Positions 24,414 to 32,115 of a stretch of DNA of 44,752 bases are shown piece by piece. Numbering within the stretch: the first letter of the stretch is position 1; the number at the start of each line of letters is the position of its first letter. The stretch is from JAPXLN01 sp033809515. Its GTDB lineage: Bacteria; Bacillota; Sulfobacillia; Fermentithermobacillales; Fermentithermobacillaceae. The stretch covers positions 1 to 44,752 of the forward strand of contig JAPXLN010000014.1 of assembly GCA_033809515.1 (NCBI GenBank), read 5' to 3'. Made by a program: the position numbers and the translations under genes. The notes under the pieces were generated by a model. It was not told the DNA's origin. It saw only the letters and a program-made list of their open reading frames with translations, and did not search any database.

Positions 24414-26719
24414 CGGATATAGTTCTGGCGAAACATAGAGGATTTTGTTTTGGGGTCAAACGTGCAGTTGAAATCGTAGACAAGGCCCTCGTACAAGGCC
24501 CGTTCCCGGTTTGGACCCTGGGCCCGATAATTCACAATCCCACGGTTGTATCTGATTTCGCACAGCGCGGCGTGCGCTTGGCTTCTTGTCCTGAGGAAGT
24601 AACCACCGGGACTTTGGTGCAGAGAAGCCATGGCACCACCAGAGACGAGATCTCCAGGATCCCGCCTGGTGTGTATGTGGTAGACGCTACGTGCCCTTTT
24701 GTGGCCAGAGCTCAAAGGAAGGCCCAGCAATGTTTTGCACAGGGGATCACTGTCCTCTTGGTTGGCGATAGGGAGCATCCTGAGGTCAAGGCGGTTCTTT
24801 CTGAAGCGGGCCCTACGGCGTTGTGTATCAGGGATTCCTCTGAAGTACAGAGCCTTCTCGAGGAACTGACCGGGCACGAAGTAGAGGTTATTGCTCAGAC
24901 AACTATGCGTGCTGAGGAAGTCGAAAAGGTAACGACCTTGTTGAAGAAAGCAGGTATTTCAGTGCATTCAGCGAATACTATCTGCACTGCTACCCGTGAG
25001 CGTCAAGAAGCTACTGCTGAGCTTGCGCGACAGTGCCAGGTGGTATTGGCGGTAGGGGGGAAGAGAAGCGCTAACACAGCGCAGCTTCTGAGGATTGCCA
25101 AAGAGGCCGGTGCCCGGGCGTATCTGATAGAGACGGCAGATGATATCGACCCAAAATGGCTTGCCGGCGCAGTTAAAGTAGGTGTGACCGCAGGAGCTTC
25201 AACTCCTGATAAGGTCATAAAGGAGGTTGTAGGCATAGTGGAGGAAATTGGTAAGTCAAATCCGGAAGAGAAGCTGGAAGAGGCAAAGGTCGACAACGAG
25301 CAGGTGAAGGATCCTCAACAAGAGCCCCCAAAAACCCCGGAAGCTCCCGAAGTCCTGGAAAGGTCTGATAAGTCAGAGCAACCTGAGTGCAAGGAGTGCA
25401 AGGAGTCTCAGGAATCCCAGGAGGAAAACGCTGCTCACTCTCTTGCAGAACCTCAGCATGAGCCTGAACGTGAGGAGTCAGGGGAGGCGGTGAGCGCACC
25501 CGAGCCCGAGGAAGGGAAAAGCCAGGCTGAACTGGCCAAAGAACTGTATGATGAGTCCTTCAAGGCTCTTCAGGAAGGGCAAATCGTACGCGGGCGAGTG
25601 GTGTCAGTGGATGAGAACGGGGCGCTGGTTGATGTAGGGGCTAAGTCGGAGGGTCTCATACCTGCGCAGGAGATGCAGAGAAGAGGCGCCATCCCAGCCC
25701 AACAGCTTTCACCGGGCGACGATGTCATGGTCTACGTTCTCAGCTTCGATTCAGAAGGTGGCCTACGACTCTCCAAGCGGAAAGCTGATGAGGAGATTGC
25801 CTGGCGAGCTTTGGAGGAAGCGTACAGAGAGAGTTCTACGGTTGAAGCTCCGGTTGCGCAGGAAGTTAAGGGCGGTCTCGTGGTTGATGTTGGGCTGCGG
25901 GGTTTTGTTCCTGCTTCTCAAGTAGAGCGGGGTTACGTAAACGATCTGTCTAAATACGTAGGTCAGATTCTCCGGCTGAAGGTTCTCGAACTTGACCGCT
26001 CCAAGAACAGAGTGGTCCTGTCACAGCGTGTTGTACTTGAGGAAGAACATGAGCGACTGTGCCAGGAGACCTGGGCGACCATAACTGAAGGGCAGACCAG
26101 GCAAGGGGTTGTCAAAGGGATCACGGATTTCGGTGTGTTCGTTGACCTTGGCGGGGTTGACGGACTCCTGCACATATCTGAGCTATCCTGGGGAAGGGTC
26201 AAGCACCCCTCTGAGATAGTTCGCGAAGGACAGGAGTTGACTGTCAAAGTTCTCAGGGTTGACAAGGATAAGGGTAAGATCTCCCTTGGCAGGAAGCAGG
26301 TTCTACCGGATCCGTGGGATAACGTTGAGCAGGATTACCCGGTAGGAGCTACCGTTGAAGGTGAGGTAACCAGAACCGCTCCTTTCGGTGCGTTTGTCCA
26401 GCTTGAGCCGGGAGTTGAAGGGCTGGTTCATATCTCAGAGATCTCTATGCGGCACATAGCTAAGCCCGAGGAAGAGGTTAACGCCGGAGACATAGTTCGT
26501 GTCAAGGTGCTGAGAGTAAGGCCCGATGAGAGAAGAATAGGGCTTTCCATCAGGCAAGCTGACCAGCCGGCAGACTCGTATGAATACATCGCGGAACCGG
26601 AGGAGTCCGGTGTGGATCCCGGTGATTTTTACCCTAAGATGCCTGAGGTAGTCGAAAGGTCTGAAGCGGCTGAGAATGCTGAGCCGGAGAACGCCGAAGA
26701 GCAGGTTCCTGAGGCCTGA
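24380..26719 (+). CDS. ispH: IspH-ribosomal S1 fusion protein
   Basis: The 779-codon frame fuses 4-hydroxy-3-methylbut-2-enyl diphosphate reductase (about residues 12-292) to a set of S1 RNA-binding domains (about 400-735). The reductase has its three iron-sulfur cysteines (C23, C105, C202) and the conserved GPIIHNP and SHGTT. Four S1 domains are visible (for example GVVKGITDFGVFVDLGGVDG and GEVTRTAPFGAFVQLEPGVE). An acidic linker joins them and contains a 9-bp repeat. This fusion is known in Clostridia. TTG 24380 is the nearest standard start but has no ribosome site; AGGAGGT at 24400-24406 points to a non-standard start such as CTG 24410 or ACG 24413. Confidence 0.93.
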   Translation: MERTGPRGGGLTDIVLAKHRGFCFGVKRAVEIVDKALVQGPFPVWTLGPIIHNPTVVSDFAQRGVRLASCPEEVTTGTLVQRSHGTTRDEISRIPPGVYVVDATCPFVARAQRKAQQCFAQGITVLLVGDREHPEVKAVLSEAGPTALCIRDSSEVQSLLEELTGHEVEVIAQTTMRAEEVEKVTTLLKKAGISVHSANTICTATRERQEATAELARQCQVVLAVGGKRSANTAQLLRIAKEAGARAYLIETADDIDPKWLAGAVKVGVTAGASTPDKVIKEVVGIVEEIGKSNPEEKLEEAKVDNEQVKDPQQEPPKTPEAPEVLERSDKSEQPECKECKESQESQEENAAHSLAEPQHEPEREESGEAVSAPEPEEGKSQAELAKELYDESFKALQEGQIVRGRVVSVDENGALVDVGAKSEGLIPAQEMQRRGAIPAQQLSPGDDVMVYVLSFDSEGGLRLSKRKADEEIAWRALEEAYRESSTVEAPVAQEVKGGLVVDVGLRGFVPASQVERGYVNDLSKYVGQILRLKVLELDRSKNRVVLSQRVVLEEEHERLCQETWATITEGQTRQGVVKGITDFGVFVDLGGVDGLLHISELSWGRVKHPSEIVREGQELTVKVLRVDKDKGKISLGRKQVLPDPWDNVEQDYPVGATVEGEVTRTAPFGAFVQLEPGVEGLVHISEISMRHIAKPEEEVNAGDIVRVKVLRVRPDERRIGLSIRQADQPADSYEYIAEPEESGVDPGDFYPKMPEVVERSEAAENAEPENAEEQVPEA
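25385..25420 (+). repeat. 9-bp tandem repeat in the IspH-S1 linker
   Basis: GAGTGCAAG, GAGTGCAAG, GAGTCTCAG and GAATCCCAG follow in tandem and encode ECK, ECK, ESQ, ESQ in the acidic linker between the reductase and S1 parts. The frame is kept. Confidence 0.85.
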
Positions 26720-26784
26720 GCTTCAGCAAGTAAGCAGCGATGTGCTTAGGCAACACCCCTAGGCAATATGCCACCGAAATATTG

Positions 26785-26812
26785 TGCGGGAAGCAAATAC
26801 ATGCTTCCCGCA
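26785..26812 (+). terminator. Strong hairpin after ispH-S1
   Basis: TGCGGGAAGCA and TGCTTCCCGCA make a perfect 11-bp stem with a six-base loop, about 65 bp past the ispH-S1 stop. There is no downstream T-run, so it may act as a weak terminator or as a 3'-end protecting hairpin. Confidence 0.55.
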
Positions 26813-26964
26813 TGATTAATGATACCCGCATTCCATACTCCTATGCAGTCTCCCTACTGGCAAATTGCACCAAATCCTCTGGTACAGTGCCTGCATAAAG
26901 CCACAATGACGCTGGAAACCTAGTCAGAGTTGACTAAGATGACTCCATTTCAAGGAGGGATATC

Positions 26965-27615
26965 ATGTTTCCGGTGGGCACCATACTTTTGGTTCTCGTA
27001 GCTATCCTGGTGTTTTTCGGCGTACTGCACAGGGTGCTCGATAGAATGCGTCTTTCTGACCGGGCCGCCCTGGTGATTATTATCGCTATGGCTGCGGGGA
27101 CTTTTCTGGATTTCACCGTTATCCGAGGGGTGATCCCGGTTCGGGTAAACGTGGGAGGAGCTCTGATTCCTCTGGCTGTTTGCATTTGGCTTGTAGCAAC
27201 GGCAGACGACGCATCAGAAAAGGCCCGGGCCATAGGCGCAGTGTTTGCCTCAGGGGTCGTAATATGGGGGCTCTCTAAGGTTTTGAGTGCAGAAGAGCAG
27301 TTCATGCGCATAAGTCCCATGCTTGTCTTTGGGTTAGCTGCAGGTATTATCGCGGCTTTGACCGGGCGTTCCAGAAGGGCGGCCTTTGTGGGCGGGGTCG
27401 GCGGAATGCTCTTGGCTGACGTGTTTCACTGGATCGAGCTGGTGGGAAGACGAATTCCCGGCGCTGTAGCATTTGGCGGAGCAGGTACATTTGACGCCAC
27501 GGTAATAGCGGGCATAGTGGCTGTGGGACTGATGGAACTAATCGGCGAAACGCGGGAACGCCTGGTGAAGACCGGCGGTCCTGATGATACCCGGAGGGAG
27601 GAGGGAGCCCAGTGA
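26965..27615 (+). CDS. DUF1614 membrane protein
   Basis: The 216-residue protein has about six helices and matches DUF1614: hydrophobic N-terminus, GTFLDFTVIRGVIPVRVNVGG and LLADVFHWIELV, and the final AGIVAVGLMELIGE. DUF1614 genes often lie next to spoIIP in spore formers, which makes a sporulation or envelope role plausible but unproven. A consensus AAGGAGGG precedes the ATG. It overlaps spoIIP by four bases. Confidence 0.88.
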   Translation: MFPVGTILLVLVAILVFFGVLHRVLDRMRLSDRAALVIIIAMAAGTFLDFTVIRGVIPVRVNVGGALIPLAVCIWLVATADDASEKARAIGAVFASGVVIWGLSKVLSAEEQFMRISPMLVFGLAAGIIAALTGRSRRAAFVGGVGGMLLADVFHWIELVGRRIPGAVAFGGAGTFDATVIAGIVAVGLMELIGETRERLVKTGGPDDTRREEGAQ

Positions 27616-28805
27616 ACAAAAGGAACCGAGATGGGAATCGACACGCAAATCGTCTGGTGGGAGTGGCGCTGATCCTGGCAATCTGTGCCGGTACCGCCGC
27701 CTACTATATGCATATCCAGCGGGTCAATCCTGCCAGCGAAACCGGTGCTTCAGGGCTTACCGAGCGCAAGGGAGGCTATTTCTCGGTCATTGATGAGAAC
27801 GCCGAGACCATTCTAACCACAGGCCACATGCTTCACGTTGGAGATGAGTTCATCTCCGAAAACGATATCAGGTACTCCATAGAACGAATCTCCGGCGATG
27901 TAGCTACTGCCAGAACCCTGGGTCCTGCAGAAGCTCTGTCTCTTATCCCGGTGGGCCAGGCAGCTGCCAAGGACAAAGGGGCCAAGGGGACTGTGGGGAT
28001 CTACCATACACATACCGACGAGTCGTACATTCCTACTGATGGGACAGACTCAACTCCCGGAAAAGGGGGTGTTGTGTCAGTAGGCAAGGCTATGGCAGAC
28101 AGACTGGCAGACAAGGGAGTGAAGGTTGTTCACGATACGACCCCTCACGACCCTCACGACGCGGGAGCCTATGACAGGTCCAGAAGGACTGCCGCCCAGC
28201 TCCTCAAGCAAGGACCTGTGGCGCTCTTTGATGTCCATCGTGATGCCGGACCGGCTGAGCCGTATCTCAAGCAGGAAGGCGGCAGGGAAGTGGCCAGAGT
28301 GATGATCGTTGTAGGGCGCACCAACCCACGGATGAGCGCCAACCAGGATTTTGCAAGGCGCCTGAAGGACGCAGTCAACAGCAAGTATCCAGGACTTATT
28401 AAGGGGATACTCCTTGGAAAGGCCGACTTCAATCAGGATCTTTCCCAAAGGGCGCTTCTCCTTGAGGTAGGGACCGAAAAGACCTCCAGGGAAGCAGCCG
28501 AATCAGGCGTCGCTTTGATTGCGGGAATCATTCCGGAGTTCTTGGGCATTGTAGGCGCCCCTGGAGGGAAAACCACAGGCACTGCCATAGGCTGGCTCCT
28601 TGGGGTGACAGTAGCTGCGATCTTTGTCTATCTGTGGGTATCTACGGGTAGTTGGGAGGAAATGCGGGCCAAGATCATGGGATGGTTTGGTTCGGGAGGA
28701 GTGCGCGTAGGCGGCGGAGGAACGCGCGGTCCAGAAGGCGGCAATTCAGAAGGCGACAATTCAGAAGGCAACAGCCCGGGAGGCACACGGACCGGCAGGA
28801 GCTGA
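27612..28805 (+). CDS. spoIIP: Stage II sporulation protein P
   Basis: SpoIIP is the peptidoglycan amidase/endopeptidase that with SpoIID and SpoIIM thins septal wall during engulfment. Shown here are an N-terminal anchor (about residues 15-33), the catalytic segment VGIYHTHTDESY with its zinc-type histidines, DVHRD, and RALLLEVGTEKTSREAAESG. A second membrane helix (WLLGVTVAAIFVYLW) and a Gly-rich tail follow, the tail built from a 15-bp repeat. GTG 27612 overlaps the DUF1614 stop. In model species expression is in the mother cell under sigma-E; no clear motif is visible here. Confidence 0.94.
   Translation: MNKRNRDGNRHANRLVGVALILAICAGTAAYYMHIQRVNPASETGASGLTERKGGYFSVIDENAETILTTGHMLHVGDEFISENDIRYSIERISGDVATARTLGPAEALSLIPVGQAAAKDKGAKGTVGIYHTHTDESYIPTDGTDSTPGKGGVVSVGKAMADRLADKGVKVVHDTTPHDPHDAGAYDRSRRTAAQLLKQGPVALFDVHRDAGPAEPYLKQEGGREVARVMIVVGRTNPRMSANQDFARRLKDAVNSKYPGLIKGILLGKADFNQDLSQRALLLEVGTEKTSREAAESGVALIAGIIPEFLGIVGAPGGKTTGTAIGWLLGVTVAAIFVYLWVSTGSWEEMRAKIMGWFGSGGVRVGGGGTRGPEGGNSEGDNSEGNSPGGTRTGRS
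28737..28781 (+). repeat. 15-bp tandem repeat in the spoIIP tail
   Basis: GGCGGCAATTCAGAA, GGCGACAATTCAGAA and GGCAACAGCCCGGGA follow in tandem; the first two differ at one base. They encode GGNSE, GDNSE and GNSPG in the C-terminal tail, after the last membrane helix. Confidence 0.9.
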
Positions 28806-28806
28806 A

Positions 28807-29697
28807 ATGGAAGTCTTTCACAGCCAGAGCATCACCTTAGGGTTCCTCCTCGGGGTTCTTGCCAGGGTAGCTTTTCTGCGGTCTGATTACCGGCAGTATC
28901 CCACGTACCCTCACGGGTACACCAGCCATCTGTTCTTGGGGATCATCGCTGCCCTGGCAGGTGCAGTGGCAATTCCGGCACTCCTTGAAAGAGAATGGAC
29001 GGCCGTTACCTTCTTTCTTCTCGTGGCTCAGCAGTTCAGGGAGATCCGCAGCATGGAGCGAGACTCCCTCAAAGCCATGGAAGATAACGAACTCGTACCC
29101 CGAGGCTCTGACTACATTGAAGGCATTGCCCGAGTCTTTGAGGCCAGGTATTACATAGTCATTTTCGTGGCAGTTTCAGGATCCGCAGGCTATGAAATAG
29201 GCGGGTCTATTTGGGCGGGTCTTTTGTTCGGAAGCCTTGCCTTTGGATTGGGAGCTGTATTGATGCGGACCGAGCGTCTGGGCCAAAGCGTCAGGGCAGA
29301 AATCGCCCCTGTTCACTTTAAAGGTGCCGACCTCTACGTTGCAGACGTGCTCATGTTCAGCATCGGCCTTAAAGAGTCAAGGGAGTTTGTCTCAGAGAAC
29401 GCCCTTGGAGCCATGCTGATTCCGAAAACCCCCAGCGCCGCGGATACACTGGCCAGTGCAGGACAGCGCCAGGCAATCCTTCACGATATCGCAGCAATCC
29501 TCGGGGTTCGCCGGGATCTCGATACGCCAGAGTTCACACCTATGGCAAAGCGTGACATCCGGACGGGGAGGGTTGCCGTCTACTTTATGCCTATGACCAA
29601 AGACCCGGCGGCGTTTTTGGAGTTGATCCGGCGAATCGTCGTTCTGGAATCTGCTAAAGGCAGAGGTTACAAGTCCAGAGCCGGACAAGTCCGGTGA
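28807..29697 (+). CDS. YIEGIA family membrane protein
   Basis: The 296-residue protein carries the diagnostic YIEGIARVFEARYY segment and several membrane helices in its first half (for example HLFLGIIAALAGAVAIPALL). YIEGIA proteins are conserved in spore-forming Clostridia and other Bacillota, but their role is not established. AGGAG lies five bases before the ATG, one base after the spoIIP stop. Its known small partner follows directly. The context suggests a sporulation-linked membrane complex. Confidence 0.9.
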   Translation: MEVFHSQSITLGFLLGVLARVAFLRSDYRQYPTYPHGYTSHLFLGIIAALAGAVAIPALLEREWTAVTFFLLVAQQFREIRSMERDSLKAMEDNELVPRGSDYIEGIARVFEARYYIVIFVAVSGSAGYEIGGSIWAGLLFGSLAFGLGAVLMRTERLGQSVRAEIAPVHFKGADLYVADVLMFSIGLKESREFVSENALGAMLIPKTPSAADTLASAGQRQAILHDIAAILGVRRDLDTPEFTPMAKRDIRTGRVAVYFMPMTKDPAAFLELIRRIVVLESAKGRGYKSRAGQVR

Positions 29698-29728
29698 TCA
29701 GGAACCGGTGATCAGGAGATGACTTCAA

Positions 29729-29917
29729 ATGGAGATCACAGTCCAAAAACTTGTATTATGCGCCATCGTCGACGATCTGGGCAAGGTCCACGGAGTCCCT
29801 GCGTTTCTTGCGGAAGATGACGGGGCCAGGCAGAAAAAGGCTCTTTACCTTAGCCGCATCCTCCAGGGAGTCGTCCACGATCTCGGCGATGGCGTGCTTG
29901 TTGTGGTCAAACATTGA
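29729..29917 (+). CDS. Capping complex subunit for YIEGIA
   Basis: This 62-residue cytosolic protein (MEITVQKLVLCAIVDDLGKV ... VHDLGDGVLVVVKH) has the length, order and ending of the small protein annotated elsewhere as the YIEGIA capping subunit. AGGAG lies ten bases before the ATG. It sits between YIEGIA and DUF3189 genes, and its TGA overlaps the TTG of the next gene. Beyond partnership with YIEGIA nothing firm is known of its function. Confidence 0.8.
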   Translation: MEITVQKLVLCAIVDDLGKVHGVPAFLAEDDGARQKKALYLSRILQGVVHDLGDGVLVVVKH

Positions 29918-30783
29918 TCCCTGTTTTCATACTGGCAAAACGGAGGCAGGACGCCATCGACAAGCTCATGAGCATGGTTAGCGGGGCGAGCTCACCCAAG
30001 ATTGTGGAAGGGTCAAGGGGCCTGGGGGCAAGGTGCCTGGGGGCAGAGTACGACCACATCTACCTTGCCTGGGGTTTTGCGCCATCTCCGCTGGCAGCCA
30101 AAATAGCAGAGAATGTTTTGGGCCTTTACAGGCCCACATGCTCGCAGGACTTGCGCCGGCCCGCAGGGTCTGAGGGGCCTGCAAAACTCCAACAGGCCCG
30201 CCCGCCGGTTTCCAGGCGGCTGTTCTACACTTGCTATGCAGGTACCCATGCTTCTGTGGTCGCCGCATGTCTTCACCTGGGGTTAATGCGGGCAAACTGC
30301 CCTCAGGCTTCACCCGGAAAGGCCGCAGCCGGTCTGGGCATATGTGACTTGCCTGGGTTCGACCGGAGAGGGTCAGGCGACATAGGAGTTCCCCTTAAGA
30401 TCGGCGTGGATCCCTGGGGCACGGAAGTATATGCCCTTGGAACAGGCTGGCTCTCCAAGCCCATGGAGCTAGCCGTATGCGACTTGATCGAGGTTGCATC
30501 GCCGGAGTCTTTTGCGTGCATGTGCAGTGTAAGAGGGTTCCTGGATTCCCGGTCCAGAATGGGCGGCTTTCTGTCCAGAAGGTTTCGCCTTGTAAACCCC
30601 GGCAGAAAGATCATTGGGGAATCCTTGGCCGGAAGAGTCCCGCTTATGAAGGTGGCAATTGACGCCTGTCTTGACCTGTCTCTCGGGTGGAAGGATAATG
30701 AAAAGCAGCGGAAAGGGGAGGTTATCTGGGTTGACGGTAGGGCGGCGTTATCAGCTAACACCAGGGACTGTACTGGAGGTTGA
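29914..30783 (+). CDS. DUF3189 family protein with inserted repeats
   Basis: The 289-residue protein has the DUF3189 signatures FYTCYAGTHASVVAACLHLGLM and VDPWGTEVYALGTGW; its biochemical function is unknown. It is longer than usual DUF3189 proteins (about 150-170 residues). Extra material includes a 15-bp duplication (RGLGA, RCLGA, 30016-30045) and a Pro/Ala/Arg-rich stretch near residues 75-105. TTG 29914 overlaps the stop of the capping gene. Its 3' end overlaps the DUF512 gene by up to 86 bp, so the last about 25 residues may not be conserved. Confidence 0.8.
   Translation: MIPVFILAKRRQDAIDKLMSMVSGASSPKIVEGSRGLGARCLGAEYDHIYLAWGFAPSPLAAKIAENVLGLYRPTCSQDLRRPAGSEGPAKLQQARPPVSRRLFYTCYAGTHASVVAACLHLGLMRANCPQASPGKAAAGLGICDLPGFDRRGSGDIGVPLKIGVDPWGTEVYALGTGWLSKPMELAVCDLIEVASPESFACMCSVRGFLDSRSRMGGFLSRRFRLVNPGRKIIGESLAGRVPLMKVAIDACLDLSLGWKDNEKQRKGEVIWVDGRAALSANTRDCTGG
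30016..30045 (+). repeat. 15-bp tandem duplication in the DUF3189 gene
   Basis: AGGGGCCTGGGGGCA is followed directly by AGGTGCCTGGGGGCA, one mismatch in 15. It encodes RGLGA and RCLGA. Confidence 0.85.
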
Positions 30784-32086
30784 AACAGACAGCCTGGGAC
30801 AGTACGTAGGCATTAGGCCACAGGATAGGATCATCTCGGTAAACGGAAACCTACTTCGTGATGAACTTGATTTCAGGTTCTACGCTACAGAAGACGAGGT
30901 TGCCCTCCATGTGGTTACCCCCAGAGGTCCTGAACGGATTATTGAGATTGAAAAAGACCCTGACGACCATCTCGGAATCACCTTTGAAAACCCCATATTT
31001 GACCAGATAAAGACATGTCGCAACAATTGTGTTTTTTGTTTCATACGCCAGATCCCAAAAGACATGAGAGAGCCTCTGCACATAAGGGACGATGACTACC
31101 GGTTGTCCTTTTTGATGGGTAACTTCATTACACTTACAAACTTAGACGAAGAAGACTGGGCGCGCCTGGAGGAACAGCGGCTGTCTCCGCTCAGGGTATC
31201 GGTCCACGCCACCTCTCCGGATGTACGAGTCAAGCTTATGAGAAACCCCGAGGCTGCCTGCATTATGGAGCATCTGTCACGTTTAGCGGGCATAGGGATT
31301 CGCCTGCACATCCAGATAGTGCTCCTGCGAGGCATCAACGACGGACCGGTCCTTGAGAGGACCTTGCAGGATCTGGACTCCCTGGGCGACGCGGTAGTAT
31401 CCGTTGGCGTAGTCCCGGCAGTGTATACCCGCTACAGAAAAGACATTCCCTCTCCCCGTGGCGACCGGCCTTGGGCCGGTCAGGTCCTTGACCTCATTGA
31501 GAGGTTTGCCCGGGAGATGTCAGCCAGGAGAGAGGATCATTGGGTCTACGGCGCTGACGAGCTGTATCTTCTTGCAGGCCGGGATTTTCCGCCATATGAG
31601 TATTACGGTGAATTTCACCAATACGAGAACGGAATAGGCATGGTGCCCGACTTCAGGCATTCCTTAAAGACCGCACCGGCAGACCTTGGCAAACAGAAGA
31701 CGGATGGTAAGTGCATAGCTGTCACAGGCATGCTAGCCGCTCCGGAGATAGAGCGGGGCATCGAACACCTTGGGCTTGGCCCGGTTGTGTCAGTCTGCAA
31801 GGTGCCTAATGTGTTCTTCGGAGACAGCGTGACTGTAGCCGGGCTCCTTACCGGGCAGGATATCCTGGCGTCGGTCTTGAAGTTCCTACGCAGTGAAGAC
31901 GAGACCCGGCAACACGGGCAAAAGTACAAGGCCATCTTGGTGCCATCGGTAGCCCTTGCCGGCGGAACCTTCCTAGATGGCATGACGCCTGACCATATTC
32001 AGGCTGTTACCGGCCTTTCGGTGTTTGTAACGGATCCCACTCCCGGGGGATTGGTAGAAGGTGTCCAGGCTCTCGGAGGAGCTTGA
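30698..32086 (+). CDS. PDZ, radical SAM and DUF512 protein
   Basis: The protein has a short N-terminal PDZ-like domain (ETDSLGQYVGIRPQDRIISV), the radical-SAM cluster motif CRNNCVFCFI and a C-terminal DUF512 region (LLAGRDFPPYEYYGEFHQYENG). It should be a radical-SAM enzyme binding a 4Fe-4S cluster; its substrate is unknown. The family lies next to der in many Clostridia. ATG 30698 is used here; TTG 30731, which follows GGGGAGG by nine bases, is a strong alternative because the PDZ part begins just after it. It overlaps the DUF3189 gene at its start. Confidence 0.9.
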   Translation: MKSSGKGRLSGLTVGRRYQLTPGTVLEVETDSLGQYVGIRPQDRIISVNGNLLRDELDFRFYATEDEVALHVVTPRGPERIIEIEKDPDDHLGITFENPIFDQIKTCRNNCVFCFIRQIPKDMREPLHIRDDDYRLSFLMGNFITLTNLDEEDWARLEEQRLSPLRVSVHATSPDVRVKLMRNPEAACIMEHLSRLAGIGIRLHIQIVLLRGINDGPVLERTLQDLDSLGDAVVSVGVVPAVYTRYRKDIPSPRGDRPWAGQVLDLIERFAREMSARREDHWVYGADELYLLAGRDFPPYEYYGEFHQYENGIGMVPDFRHSLKTAPADLGKQKTDGKCIAVTGMLAAPEIERGIEHLGLGPVVSVCKVPNVFFGDSVTVAGLLTGQDILASVLKFLRSEDETRQHGQKYKAILVPSVALAGGTFLDGMTPDHIQAVTGLSVFVTDPTPGGLVEGVQALGGA

Positions 32087-32115
32087 ATCAGAGAAAGCTT
32101 TATAGGAGACACAAT

